Below, one piece after another: positions 1 to 8,990 of a stretch of DNA of 64,000 nucleotides (positions are counted from its first letter, which is position 1; the number at the start of each line of letters is the position of its first letter). The DNA is from Palsa-504 sp963705835 (GTDB lineage Bacteria; Actinomycetota; Actinomycetes; Streptosporangiales; Streptosporangiaceae). A program made the position numbers and the translations under genes. The notes under the pieces were generated by a model, which was not told the DNA's origin, did not search any database, and saw only the letters and a list, made by a program, of their open reading frames with translations. The stretch covers positions 124,001 to 188,000 of the forward strand of contig CAVPLC010000051.1 of NCBI GenBank assembly GCA_963705835.1, written 5' to 3'.

Positions 1-548
1 CCGCCTCCTTGGCCCGTACCAGCCACTCCCTGATCGGCACGCCGGTCCGGGACGCCCCGTTCACCACCTCCATCGGGGAGAACGCATGAACGTGAAGATC
101 TGGGCAACGCCGCTTGACCTCAGAAGCGATTTCGAAATATGCTGTCCCTGGCAGGTCGGGATGAATGCCTCCTTGCATACATACCTCGGTGGCACCGGCG
201 TCCCACGCCTCGGCGGCACGGTCTCCGATCTGCTTGAGCGAGAGGGTGTACGCGTCGGCGTCGGTCCGGCGCTGGGCGAAGGCGCAGAAGCGGCAGCCGG
301 TGTAACACACGTTGGTGAAGTTGATGTTGCGGGTGACGACGTAGGTGACGTCGTCGCCAGCGACCTCGCGGCGCAGCGCGTCGGCGATCCCGGCCAGCGC
401 GTCCAGGTCGGGGCCGTCCGCGCCGAGCAGGGCGATGGCCTGAGAGTCGGTGAGGGCGGCGGGATCGCGTTCGGCCTGCCGGAGGGCGGCGGCGATCTCG
501 CCTGGGGACAGCACGGAGGGAGCTACGTCCGACAGCGCGGAGGGAGCT
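1..548 (-). CDS. fbiC: FO synthase, CofH half (5-amino-6-(D-ribitylamino)uracil--tyrosine lyase part), cut by window edge
   Basis: Translating the minus strand from the linker near 548 to base 1 gives a radical SAM domain with the cluster motif CYTGCRFCAF (C-x3-C-x2-C, about 298-327). It is preceded by VTRNINFTNV and followed by VCMQGGIHPDLPG, all typical of the C-terminal half of FO synthase. CofH joins tyrosine-derived radical chemistry to the ribityl-uracil precursor of the F420 deazaflavin. The reading frame is one base off from the CofG half that precedes it, so as sequenced the two halves are not one protein. No convincing ribosome binding site or ATG starts this half separately; a GTG in the linker (about 514-516) is possible but unsupported. 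The remaining CofH sequence lies beyond the left edge. Confidence 0.85.
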
Positions 549-588
549 GGTCGACAGCGCGGAGGGAGGTGCCGACAGCGCGGAGGGA
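507..588 (-). repeat. 15-bp tandem-like repeats in the fbiC interdomain linker
   Basis: On the plus strand the unit GACAGCGCGGAGGGA occurs at 531, 553 and 574, with a one-mismatch copy at 507. The start-to-start spacings are 24, 22 and 21 bases. 24 and 21 keep the reading frame (encoding A-P-S-A-L-S-like peptides on the minus strand); 22 does not. The single extra base therefore lies between the copies at 531 and 553, exactly where CofG and CofH go out of frame. Confidence 0.85.
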
Positions 589-2075
589 GGGCTCGCAGCG
601 CCGGCAGCGCCCGCGGGGGCAGGGCTTGGAACTTGGCCGGGGGGACGCATTGCGTACCGTTCGGTCAATTCATTCCAGTCGCCGTAGACCTCGGCGAAAT
701 CATCGCGCCGGTCATTGGTGCGGCCGGTGGTGTCGATGGTTACGTGCAGGTCGGTCCGGCCGGCCGAACCCCAGCCGCCGTCGGGCTCCTGCCACGGCAG
801 GCCGTGCGGCATGGCGCCGTCGGCGGCCAGGCCGGTGGCCGGGTCGGCGAGCGCGGCCACGTGGGCGGCCAGGCGCGGGTCCAGCCAGGGCTCGCCGAGG
901 TAGGGAGGGTAGATCGTCAGGCGCTCGCGCAGGGTGAACCCGGCGGCCGCGGTGCGGGCGGCCAGGTCGTCGATGTCCGGCCAGGGGCGCTCGGGGTTGA
1001 CGTGGTCCGGGGTCAGCGGCGAGACGCCGCCCCAGTCGTCGATGCCGGCCCGCAGGATGAGGTCGTGCTGGTCGCCGACCAGGTTGGGCGGGGCCTGGAC
1101 GCGCGCCTTGGGGCCGAGGACCAGCCGGGCCACGGCGATCGTGGCGGCCAGGTCGTCCAGTTCGGCGTCTGGCACGTCGCGCATCTTGGTGTCCGGCTTG
1201 GCGCGGAAGTTCTGCACGATGACTTCCTGGATGCCGCGGTAGGCGCGGGCGACCTTCCGGATCGCGAAGATCGAGTCCACGCGCTCGGCCGGGGTCTCGC
1301 CGATGCCGATGAGGATGCCGGTGGTGAAGGGGACGTTGCAGCGGCCGGCGTCCTCGAGCACGCGCAGCCGGACCGCCGGGTCCTTGTCGGGGCTGCCGAA
1401 GTGCGGGCCGCCAGGTTCGGTGTACAGGCGGCTGGCCGTGGTCTCCAGCATCATGCCCATGGACGGGGCGACCGGCTTGAGGCGCTGGAAGTCCTGCCAG
1501 CTGAGCACGCCCGGGTTGAGGTGGGGCAGCAGCCCGGTCTCCTCCAGGACGCGGATGGCCATGGCCCGGACATAGGACAGCGTGTCGTCGTAGCCGCGGG
1601 CGTCGAGCCACTCTCGGGCCTGGCGCCAGCGGCTCTCCGGCCGGTCACCCAGGGTGAACAGGGCCTCCTTGCAGCCCATCGCGGCACCCTGGCGGGCGAT
1701 GGCGAGCACCTCGTCCGGCTCCAGGTACAGGCTGTGCAGCCGGTGCGGCACGGTCGCGAACGTGCAGTAGCCGCAGCGGTCGCGGCACAGCCGGGTCAGC
1801 GGGATGAACACCTTGCGCGAGTAGGTGATGATCCCGGGCCTTCCCGCGGCTTCGAGGCCGGCGTCCCTGGTGCGGCTCGCGTAGGTCAGGAGGGTGCTCA
1901 GGTCGTCGCCGCGGGCGTGCAGCAGGACGGTCGCCTCGCCGGCGTCGAGCGCCTTGCCGTCCCGGACCCGGGCCAGTGCCCGGCGCATCCCCGCGGCCGT
2001 GACCCCGCTGGCGGCTCTGTCCTGCTTGGGGCGTTCGGCCTCGTTCCGGGCAGAGTCGTCGCGGAATTCGCTCAT
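549..2075 (-). CDS. fbiC: FO synthase, CofG half (7,8-didemethyl-8-hydroxy-5-deazariboflavin synthase part)
   Basis: This is the N-terminal half of the two-domain actinobacterial FO synthase, which makes the deazaflavin chromophore of coenzyme F420. The radical SAM motif CRDRCGYCTF sits at residues 97-106 (C97, C101, C104). Further family blocks such as ITYSRKVFIPLTRLCRD and QAPPNLVGDQHDLILRAGIDDWGGVSP (given here only by its ends QAPPNL and DDWGGVSP) are intact, and the domain ends near residue 480. After a linker of PPSALS repeats the frame becomes arginine-rich nonsense down to a stop at 120, because the CofH half is in the next frame. The start is ATG 2075, with AAAGG 11 bases upstream. 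The indel is placed between two repeat copies at about 546-552. Confidence 0.9.
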
Positions 2076-2184
2076 GCTGCACCAAACCTTTCCCGGAGTC
2101 TGGTTCTTCCCTGCGGCGGTGCGCGGGCGCCAGCGGGGGCGGGGCCAGGCGGTGCGCGGGCTGGCGGTGGGGGGTGGCCAGAGG

Positions 2185-3165
2185 CTAGAAGGAGCGGTAG
2201 TCGCGGATGGGCATGCGGGGGCCGCGGCGCGGGGGGAGGCGGCCGCCGAGCTCGATGAGCCTGGTCACCCGGTAGCGGTGCCCGGCGTAGGGGGCGAGCA
2301 GCTCGAGCATGCCGGCGTCGTCGGTGATCTGGCCGGTCAGCGTCCAGCCGACCGCCTTGGCCAGGTGATAGTCGCCCACCGAGACCGCGTCCGCGTCGCC
2401 CGCGGCTCGCTGCCTGATCTCGGCGGAGGTCCAGATCCCGATGCCGGGCAGCGAGCGCAGCAGCCGGTCGGCCTCGGCCGAGTCCGAGCCCGGGTCCAGG
2501 ACCTGCTCGAGCCGCGTGGCCACGCCCGCGGCGGTGATGATGGTCCGGGCCCGGACGCCCTCGACGCCCGCGCGATGCCACTCCCAGGACGGGATGCGGG
2601 CCCACACCCGCGGGGGCGGGCACACCCGCATCCCGGCCGGGGCCGGACCGGGCGCCGCCTCGCCGAACGTCCGGAGCAGATACCGCCAGGCCCGGTGCGC
2701 CTCGTGCCCGACGACCTTCTGCTCAAGCACCGCGGGCACGAGCGCCTCGAAGACCCGCCCGGTGCGCCCGACCCGCAGGCCCGGATGGCGGAGCACGAGC
2801 TCGCCGACGACCGCGTGCCTGGCCGTGAACCCGGACGGGTCGTCCTGCGCGCCGACCTGGGCGGGCAGCGTCTCCAGCAGCCAGCCGGCGCCGGGGCCCC
2901 AGGCCTGCCCGGTGATCAGCGTGCCGTGGCGCTCGAGAACTCCGGCGGGCGGGCGCGACAGGGAGACGACGCGCAAGGTCGCCGGGCCTTCGGGGGTCAG
3001 CGAGGTGCGCCAGATCGCCCCGGCCGCGTCCACGCGGTAGGCCGGATCGCCGCCGCCGTGGCGGTGCACCAACAGGGTCAGGCGGGCGTCCACGTGGAAC
3101 GGCGCCAGCCACTCGCGGCACAAACCCGGAGCCGTGGGGTCCGGCGGGACGATGGCCACAGACAC
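2185..3165 (-). CDS. DNA-3-methyladenine glycosylase II-like (HhH-GPD) protein
   Basis: 326 residues, likely a monofunctional base-excision DNA glycosylase of the AlkA/HhH-GPD superfamily that removes alkylated bases. The helix-hairpin-helix is visible as LPGIGIWTSAEIRQR. The catalytic aspartate follows in VSVGDYHLAKAVGW, the usual GPD block. The N-terminal third (VDARLTLLVHRHGGGD onward) is the variable domain common in actinobacterial members. The start is GTG 3165, only 12 bases after the stop of the upstream nucleotidyltransferase gene on the same strand. No good ribosome binding site is visible, so translation is probably coupled. Substrate range cannot be read from sequence. Confidence 0.85.
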   Translation of the reverse strand: MSVAIVPPDPTAPGLCREWLAPFHVDARLTLLVHRHGGGDPAYRVDAAGAIWRTSLTPEGPATLRVVSLSRPPAGVLERHGTLITGQAWGPGAGWLLETLPAQVGAQDDPSGFTARHAVVGELVLRHPGLRVGRTGRVFEALVPAVLEQKVVGHEAHRAWRYLLRTFGEAAPGPAPAGMRVCPPPRVWARIPSWEWHRAGVEGVRARTIITAAGVATRLEQVLDPGSDSAEADRLLRSLPGIGIWTSAEIRQRAAGDADAVSVGDYHLAKAVGWTLTGQITDDAGMLELLAPYAGHRYRVTRLIELGGRLPPRRGPRMPIRDYRSF

Positions 3166-3177
3166 CGCCGTGCGCCG

Positions 3178-4266
3178 TCAGACGTCGGAGGAGAAGCGGA
3201 TCGAGGTCGGCTCGAGCCGAACGCCCGGCCAGACCCGGATGCCGCGGGCCAGTTCGTTGCCCGGCCCGATGAACGCGCCGTCGCCGATCACCGCGTCGTG
3301 CAGCACGGCGCCCGGCGCCACCACGGCGCCGCGGCCGACGATGGAGTCGTGCACCGAGGCGCCCTCGCCCACCGTCGCCGCGTCGAACAGGACGCTGCCG
3401 AACACGGTCGCCCCGGCGTCCACCGAGGCTCCCGCGCCCACCACAGAACCCCCGGACACCGACGCGTCCGGCGCCACCGACGCGCCCGCGAGCACCAGGG
3501 AGGGCCCGGGCGGGCCGGGCACGGCGGGGGCGGGCAGCCGGCCGAGCACCAGGTCGCACGAGCCGCGCACGAACGCCTGCGGCGTCCCGACGTCCAGCCA
3601 GTAGGCCGACTCGTGATAGCCCATGACCAGCTCGCCGGCCTCGATCAGCGCCGGGAACGTCTCCCGCTCCACCGAGACCCGGCGCCCGGCCGGGATCTGG
3701 CCGATGACCTCGCGCCGGAACACGTAGCACCCGGCGTTGATCCGGTTGGTCACCGGGTCGGGCGTCTTCTCCAGGAACGCGGTCACCCGGCTGGCGGCGT
3801 CGGTCGGCACGACGCCGAACCGGGACGGGTCCGCCACCTCGACCAGGTGCAGCGTGACCGCGGCGTCGGTCTTGATGTGCAGGTCGACCTGGGCGCCCAG
3901 GTCGTGGCCGGACAAGATGTCGCAGTTGAGCACCACCACCGGATCGGCCGCGCCGGTGCCGCGCAGCGAGCCCGCCGCGTTGCGGATCCCGCCGGCGGTG
4001 TCGAGCGGCACGTCCTCCTGCACGTAGTCGATGGACAGCCCGAACGCCGAGCCGTCCCCGAAGCACGCGGCGAACATGTCCGCCTTGTAGCAGGTCGCGA
4101 GGACCACGTGGGTGACGCCGCCCGCCGCGGCGCGGGCCAGCAGGTGGGCCAGGAACGGGACGCCCGCCGTCGGCAGCAGGGGCTTGGGCGCGGACAGGGT
4201 CAGCGGCCGCAGCCGGGTTCCCTGGCCCCCGACGAGCACGATGGCCTCAAGTGGTTCACGCGGCAT
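3178..4266 (-). CDS. Mannose-1-phosphate guanylyltransferase-like NDP-sugar synthase
   Basis: 362 residues. The N-terminal nucleotidyltransferase fold carries the signature LVGGQGTRLRPLT at residues 11-23 and the metal-binding NCDIL near 114. The C-terminal 100 residues are a left-handed beta-helix with repeating V-x-x-G-A hexapeptides (GASVDAGATVFGSV, VVAPGAVLHDAVIGDG). This matches actinobacterial ManB/GDP-mannose pyrophosphorylases, which supply GDP-mannose for glycolipid and polysaccharide synthesis in the cytoplasm. A glucose-1-phosphate nucleotidyltransferase role is the main alternative. It lies 10 bases downstream of a glycosyltransferase gene on the same strand, consistent with sugar activation and transfer being co-expressed. 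Confidence 0.85.
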   Translation of the reverse strand: MPREPLEAIVLVGGQGTRLRPLTLSAPKPLLPTAGVPFLAHLLARAAAGGVTHVVLATCYKADMFAACFGDGSAFGLSIDYVQEDVPLDTAGGIRNAAGSLRGTGAADPVVVLNCDILSGHDLGAQVDLHIKTDAAVTLHLVEVADPSRFGVVPTDAASRVTAFLEKTPDPVTNRINAGCYVFRREVIGQIPAGRRVSVERETFPALIEAGELVMGYHESAYWLDVGTPQAFVRGSCDLVLGRLPAPAVPGPPGPSLVLAGASVAPDASVSGGSVVGAGASVDAGATVFGSVLFDAATVGEGASVHDSIVGRGAVVAPGAVLHDAVIGDGAFIGPGNELARGIRVWPGVRLEPTSIRFSSDV

Positions 4267-4276
4267 GAAACGCAGG

Positions 4277-5437
4277 TTACACGGCGCTGACGTTAGCGTC
4301 GGGCGCTTCGGCGGCGCGCCGGTAGCAGGCCAGGTGAGCCTCGGCCGACGCGGCCCAGGTGAACTCCTGGGACCGGGCGTACCCGGCGGCGCCCAGCCAC
4401 TCCCGCTGCGCGGCGTCGCCGAGCAGCGCGCGCAGCGTGTCGCGGATGCTGTCCGCGTCCGGCTCGGTGTAGGCCACCGCCTCCCCGCCCACCTCGGGCA
4501 GCGAGGTGCAGTTCGTGGTCAGCACGGGCGCGCCGCACGCCATGGCCTCGAGCACCGGCAGCCCGAACCCTTCCCCGCGGCTCGGGAACGCCACCACCAT
4601 CGCGCCGCCGAGGAAGCCGGGCAGGTCGGAGAAGCGCAGGTAACCGGGGCGGATCAGGCGCAGGTGCGGCGGCACCATGGCCACGGCGGCGTCCACCTCT
4701 TCGCTCCAGCCGCCGCCGCCGCCCAGCACCAGCGCGGGCGGGTCGTCGAAGTCGGCCACGGCGCCGGCCCAGCCGGCGATCAGCGCGGCCACGTTCTTGC
4801 GCGGCTCGAGCATGCCGAGGAACGCGATGTACGCCTTGCCGTGCAGGCCCAGCCGGTTGGACACGCCGGAGACCTGCGCGGGATCGGGGCGGTGGAACAG
4901 CCGGTGGTCCACCCCGTGGTAGGCGACGTCGATCTTGGTCGGATCGGCGCTCAGCACGCGCTCCAGCTCATCGCGCGTCGCCTTTGACGGCACGATGAGC
5001 CGCGCCGCGCGCCGCGCGGCCGTCCTGATGGCGGACTTGAAGAACATGGCGCTGACCGGGCTGTACAGCTCCGGCTCGGTGAAGAAGGTGACGTCGTGCA
5101 CGGTCACCACGGTGGGCCTGCCCGGCCGCAGCGGCATCGAGTAGTACGGCACGTGGATGACGTCGGCGTCCACCTGCTGCGCCACCACGGGCAGCCCGCT
5201 CTGCTCCCAGGCCAGCCGGGCGGAGCGGTGCGAGAGCGCGGTCGGGCCGGTGACGATCCGCGCGGCGGGGGCGAGCCGCCCGTAGCGTTCCTCGTCGGCG
5301 CGCTGGCAGACCACGGCCAGGTCCGCGCCTGCCACGTCGAGCGCACCGATCAGCCCGTCAACGTACCGGCCGAGCGCTCCCCGGTCGGCTGGCACGTCGG
5401 TCGCATCGATAAGTACGCGAGGTGCCACGACCGCCAC
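4277..5437 (-). CDS. GT4-family (GT-B) glycosyltransferase
   Basis: 386 residues. The Rossmann halves are clear: N-terminal acceptor part (LIDATDVPADRGALGRY) and C-terminal nucleotide-sugar part with LGMLEPRKN, the GEGFGLPVLEAMACGAPV block and the E-x7-E motif (EGFGLPVLE). It resembles mannosyl/rhamnosyl transferases encoded beside manB in actinomycetes and probably uses the sugar nucleotide made by the next gene. I prefer GTG 5437, preceded by AGGAAGGGAG (5450-5441); GTG 5458 and GTG 5428 are alternatives. There is no membrane segment, so it is cytosolic or peripheral. Acceptor unknown. Confidence 0.85.
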   Translation of the reverse strand: MAVVAPRVLIDATDVPADRGALGRYVDGLIGALDVAGADLAVVCQRADEERYGRLAPAARIVTGPTALSHRSARLAWEQSGLPVVAQQVDADVIHVPYYSMPLRPGRPTVVTVHDVTFFTEPELYSPVSAMFFKSAIRTAARRAARLIVPSKATRDELERVLSADPTKIDVAYHGVDHRLFHRPDPAQVSGVSNRLGLHGKAYIAFLGMLEPRKNVAALIAGWAGAVADFDDPPALVLGGGGGWSEEVDAAVAMVPPHLRLIRPGYLRFSDLPGFLGGAMVVAFPSRGEGFGLPVLEAMACGAPVLTTNCTSLPEVGGEAVAYTEPDADSIRDTLRALLGDAAQREWLGAAGYARSQEFTWAASAEAHLACYRRAAEAPDANVSAV

Positions 5438-5542
5438 TAGCTCCCTTCCTGGGCACACAGGTAGCGCAGAGCTCGTGCCGCCCGCACGGCCCCTGCACGC
5501 CTACTGTGGATGTCCCGTCAACACAAAAGCCTACGCCCTGCA

Positions 5543-6292
5543 TCAGACCACCGACGAGCACTCACCCCCGACGGCGGCGGCGGGCTCGCCCGGGCGTCGA
5601 GCACGCACGAGCACGATGGCCCCACCGTCACCACGTGCCCCGCGGTCCGCGGCGGCGACCAGCGGCATCGCCGGCGCGGCCGCGTTGAAGCCCACCTTAC
5701 CGCCGTAGGCGGAAAGGCCCAGGTACATCCGCTGCGCCCAGCGCGTCCTGAACTGGTACTGGTGCGCGATGACGTCGAGCCCGGCCGTTTTGAGCAGCGC
5801 GGTCAGCTCTTCGTGGGTGTAGGTCCGCTTGACGTGGTACCGGTCGCGGTGCGCCCGGTACAGGCGGGGCCACCGCTGCGCCAGGGTCAGCGCGTCCGCG
5901 GACATGACCAGCTCACCGCCGGGCGCCAGCACCCGGGCCATCTCGGCCAGCGCCCGGGCGCCGTCGTCGAAGTGCTCGATCGCGCAGATGGACATCACCC
6001 GGTCGAAGCTCGCGTCGGCGAACGGCAGGTCGAGCGCGTCCCCGCGGATCAGCGCGGGCGCCGCGGTGAGCTCGCGGCCCCTTCGCAGCTTGGCCTCTGC
6101 GAGGTCCAGCGCCACCGCCCGGGCTCCGCGCCTGCGCGCCCGCGCCGCCCAGTACCCGTCGCCGCCCGCCACGTCCAGCAGCCTCAGTCCTTGCAGGTCC
6201 CGGCCGAGCCAGCGCAGCAGCGTCCCGGCCTCGCGGTACCGGCACACGTGCACCTCGTGTCCGGCAAAGGCGACCGCGTCCGCAACCTTCAT
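5543..6292 (-). CDS. Class I SAM-dependent methyltransferase
   Basis: 249 residues. The SAM-binding motif I is LLDVAGGDGYW (about residues 38-48), followed by an acidic strand end (VALDLAEAKL) and the motif LPFADASFDRVMSICAIEHF typical of Methyltransf_11 proteins. A YHVKRTYTHEEL segment follows. Its ATG overlaps the stop of the upstream Lon-like gene by 4 bp (ATGA at 6292-6289), so it is translated in concert. The glycosyltransferase downstream starts 105 bases after its stop. Substrate unknown; the neighbours suggest a lipid, quinone or glycan, but that is inference. Confidence 0.8.
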   Translation of the reverse strand: MKVADAVAFAGHEVHVCRYREAGTLLRWLGRDLQGLRLLDVAGGDGYWAARARRRGARAVALDLAEAKLRRGRELTAAPALIRGDALDLPFADASFDRVMSICAIEHFDDGARALAEMARVLAPGGELVMSADALTLAQRWPRLYRAHRDRYHVKRTYTHEELTALLKTAGLDVIAHQYQFRTRWAQRMYLGLSAYGGKVGFNAAAPAMPLVAAADRGARGDGGAIVLVRARRPGEPAAAVGGECSSVV

Positions 6293-7335
6293 GAGCAGGA
6301 GGGGACGGGCTTTCCCGCCTTGATGGACTCCAGGTCGCTGACCGCCTGGCTGAGCGTGCTGACCTCGACCACCTGCAGCCCGGCGGGGATCGCGCCCTTG
6401 ACGTCCCCGCAGTTCGATTCCGGGGCCAGGAAGATCGTCGCGCCGGCCTGGCGGGCGCCGGCCATCTTCTGCTGGATGCCGCCGATGGCCTGCACCTGCC
6501 CGCCGGGGGTGATCACCCCGGTCCCGGCGATGAACCGGCCGCCGGTCAGGTCCAGGCTGGTCAGCTTGTCGATGATGCCGAGCGCGAACATCAGGCCCGC
6601 GCTGGGCCCGCCGATGTCGCCCACGCTGATCTTCACGTCGAACGGGAACTGGTACTGCGTGTCCGGCTCCTGCACCGACACGCCCATCACCGGATGACCT
6701 CCGGACAGCCTGGTCCCGACCTGAACCTGCTGGGCGTGGCCGCTCCGCACGATGCTCAGGGTCAGCGTGGTGCCGGCCGGGTGCGCGTCGATCAGCGAGG
6801 ACAGGCTCGTCTGGGTGGTCACCGCGTGGCCGTCCACGGCGGTGATCACGTCCCCGGCCTTGAGCACGCCAGCCGCGGGGTAGCCCTTGAGAACCTGCGC
6901 CACGACCGCGGGCGTGTCGAACGCGATGTGCAGCTGGTTCAGGGCCGCGGCGATCGCGTCCTGCTGCGAGCTGGTCATCTGCTGCGTGTCCTGCTGCTGG
7001 GTCTGCTGCTGGGTCTGGCCCGGCGGGCAGATCTCGCCTTCCGGGACCACCGCCTTGTGCGGGTTCAGCCAGGCGACCAGGGCGGTGAAGATGTTGAACG
7101 TGTCGCCCTGGCAGCCCTGGTAGCTGACCGTCACCATGTTGAGGTGCCCGCTGGTGGCGTACGAGGCGCGTCCGGAGATGGCGATCAGCGCCTGCCCGGA
7201 GGAGTCCTTGCCCAGGGTGTTCAGCGTGGGCCCGGGCCCGAGGATGACGTAGGGCACCGAGACCTGCACGCTGATGGCCAGCGCCACGACGATGCCGATC
7301 GCGGCGATCAGCAACGTCAGGGAGCGTCTCGACAT
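6289..7335 (-). CDS. Membrane-anchored PDZ/Lon-like serine protease (YlbL family)
   Basis: 348 residues. A single N-terminal membrane helix (residues 6-27, LTLLIAAIGIVVALAISVQV) is followed by a secreted region, a Q/T-rich stretch (107-125), a PDZ domain (about 140-215, with VLKGYPAAGVLKAGDVI) and a Lon proteolytic domain. The catalytic dyad is Ser245 in GDIGGPSAGLMFALG and Lys290 in GGIQQKMAGARQAG, 45 residues apart as in Lon. The family is widespread in Gram-positives as an extracytoplasmic processing protease. It is probably co-transcribed with moaE (19 bases upstream) and with the overlapping methyltransferase. Confidence 0.9.
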   Translation of the reverse strand: MSRRSLTLLIAAIGIVVALAISVQVSVPYVILGPGPTLNTLGKDSSGQALIAISGRASYATSGHLNMVTVSYQGCQGDTFNIFTALVAWLNPHKAVVPEGEICPPGQTQQQTQQQDTQQMTSSQQDAIAAALNQLHIAFDTPAVVAQVLKGYPAAGVLKAGDVITAVDGHAVTTQTSLSSLIDAHPAGTTLTLSIVRSGHAQQVQVGTRLSGGHPVMGVSVQEPDTQYQFPFDVKISVGDIGGPSAGLMFALGIIDKLTSLDLTGGRFIAGTGVITPGGQVQAIGGIQQKMAGARQAGATIFLAPESNCGDVKGAIPAGLQVVEVSTLSQAVSDLESIKAGKPVPSCS

Positions 7336-7354
7336 GTTCTTGATTTCGCGCGCC

Positions 7355-7777
7355 TCAGGGAGTGCCGACCCACTCGGCGGTGCCGTCGGTGAAGCGCTGG
7401 TGCTTCCAGATCGGCACCGAGGCCTTCAGCAGGTCGATCAGGTCCCGGCAGGCGTCGAAGGCCTCGGACCGGTGCGGGCAGGACACGGCCACCACCACGG
7501 CCAGGTCGCCGATGGCCAGGTCGCCGACGCGGTGCACGGCCGCGACCCCGAGCACGTGGTACTTCTCGGCGATGATCTCCGCGACGCGGCGGAGCTCGGC
7601 CTCGGCGGAGGGGTGCGCGCTGTAGCCCAGCCCGCTGACGCCCTTGTCGTGGTCGTTGTCGCGGACCGCCCCGGCGAACAGCGCGATGCCGCCGGCCCGC
7701 GGGTCGGCCACGGCCTTACTGACCTCGTCGAGCGACAGCTCGGACTCGCGCACGGCGATCAGCCGGATAACGCTCAC
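7355..7777 (-). CDS. moaE: Molybdopterin synthase catalytic subunit MoaE
   Basis: 140 residues, the normal MoaE length. MoaE transfers sulfur from MoaD thiocarboxylate to precursor Z (cPMP) in molybdenum cofactor synthesis. Diagnostic blocks are GAIALFAGAVRDND-like GGIALFAGAVRDNDHD, the HRVGDLAIGD loop, and the active-site lysine motif VPIWKHQ near the end. No moaD or other moa gene is adjacent, so its partner is encoded elsewhere. ATG 7777 lies 32 bases after the stop of the SDR gene. Confidence 0.93.
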   Translation of the reverse strand: MSVIRLIAVRESELSLDEVSKAVADPRAGGIALFAGAVRDNDHDKGVSGLGYSAHPSAEAELRRVAEIIAEKYHVLGVAAVHRVGDLAIGDLAVVVAVSCPHRSEAFDACRDLIDLLKASVPIWKHQRFTDGTAEWVGTP

Positions 7778-7809
7778 TCGCTAAGGCTACCCGGTCAGGG
7801 TCGGGCCGG

Positions 7810-8961
7810 TCAGGGTTCGGCGCGGCGGTGGCGGCGGGCGCGGCGGACGATGGCGGCGGTGCCGATCACGGCGACGGTCGCGCCCGCGGCGGTGATCGTC
7901 GCCTCCTTGCGCGCGATGCGCCGGCCGGCCACGGCGTGCCGGCCGTCCCGCTGGTCGAGCAGGACGCGCAGCACGGCCGCGTTGTCGCACTGCGGGCGCC
8001 AGCCGGCGCCGCGCAGCCTGGCGCAGTCCACCACCCACGGGTACACCACGTAGCGCAGGTCGATAGCGGGCGCCGGGGTCACGCCCAGCCGGTGCAGCCG
8101 CTGCGCGGTGCCGAACGTCAGCCGGGCGGGCAACTCGATGCTCTTCAGCCCGCTGATCTGCTCGACCTCGTCCTGCTCGAGCCAGCCGTCGCAGCCGACC
8201 GCGAACTCGCCGTCCAGGCCGCTGGCCACGGTGAACTCCAGCGCGGAGGTCAGGTCGTCAACGTGACAGAACTGCCAGCGCGGCGCGCAACCCTTCACCG
8301 TGAGCAGGCGGGGCGCCTCGAAGTGCCGGGTGACCAGGGTGTCCACCGGGTTCGGGGGCGGCCCGACGAGGGCGGCGGGCCGCACCACCGTCACCGCCGT
8401 GCCGGGGTAGGCCCGCGGCGAGCGGCGGGCCAGCTGCTCGACCTCCAGCAGGTCCCCGGCGACGCTGCTGTCGGTGTCCGCGGCGAGCGGGGCGTCCTCG
8501 GGCAGCGGTACCGGGTTGTCCGGGCGGGCGCCGTACACCATCGAGCTGGTCACCAGCACGACCCGGCCGACCCGGCCGGCCGCGGAGGCGGTGAGCACGG
8601 TCTGCGCGCCGCGGACGTTGTACGCCCGCCGCGACCGGGCGTCGGAGTCCGGGGCCAGGTCGAAGTCCGGGTGCACGACCACGTCCACGCCGGTCAGCCG
8701 GCCGGCCAGCGCCGGGTCGCGCACGTCGGCCACGCGCCAGGTCACGCCGGCGATGTCGCCCCGGCGCTCGTCGATCGCGATGACCCGCTTGACCGACTGC
8801 GACGCGGCGAGCCTGACCGTCAGGGCGTACCCGATGCCGCCCGCCGCACCCGTCACCGCCACCACGGGCATAGGCTGGGATCGATTTTCGATGCGCTCGT
8901 GGCGAACCGGCCGCCGGGCGTTTGTCACAGTGTGCTTCTCCCGAGATAACGTGACAGTCAT
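7810..8961 (-). CDS. NAD-dependent epimerase/dehydratase-family (extended SDR) protein
   Basis: 383 residues. The Rossmann glycine motif TGAAGGIGYAL begins about 35 residues in. VVVHPDFDLAPD and VLVTSSMVYGARPDNPVPL contain the serine and the Tyr of an SDR active site, although the usual YxxxK is not clear: the region after it reads DTDSSVAGDLLEVEQLA, so catalysis is uncertain. The basic C-terminal end (IVRRARRHRR) follows a short hydrophobic stretch (ITAAGATVAVIGTAAIV), possibly a membrane anchor. ATG 8961 has AGGATGG seven bases upstream. GTG 8928 (after GGGAG) and ATG 8871 are alternatives. Divergent from the zincin gene, with about 30 bases between starts. Confidence 0.75.
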   Translation of the reverse strand: MTVTLSREKHTVTNARRPVRHERIENRSQPMPVVAVTGAAGGIGYALTVRLAASQSVKRVIAIDERRGDIAGVTWRVADVRDPALAGRLTGVDVVVHPDFDLAPDSDARSRRAYNVRGAQTVLTASAAGRVGRVVLVTSSMVYGARPDNPVPLPEDAPLAADTDSSVAGDLLEVEQLARRSPRAYPGTAVTVVRPAALVGPPPNPVDTLVTRHFEAPRLLTVKGCAPRWQFCHVDDLTSALEFTVASGLDGEFAVGCDGWLEQDEVEQISGLKSIELPARLTFGTAQRLHRLGVTPAPAIDLRYVVYPWVVDCARLRGAGWRPQCDNAAVLRVLLDQRDGRHAVAGRRIARKEATITAAGATVAVIGTAAIVRRARRHRRAEP

Positions 8962-8990
8962 GACCCTTCCATCCTGCCGCAGAGCCGACC

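Noticed and set aside
507..588. Possible CRISPR or MITE repeats
   Set aside because: Unit of 15 bases with 6-9 base gaps inside a coding linker and in frame for most copies; no spacers or cas genes.
651..672. Sixth copy of the CCGTTCGG motif
   Set aside because: Lies inside the CofG coding sequence, lacks the A-rich spacer and GATCT end; probably chance.
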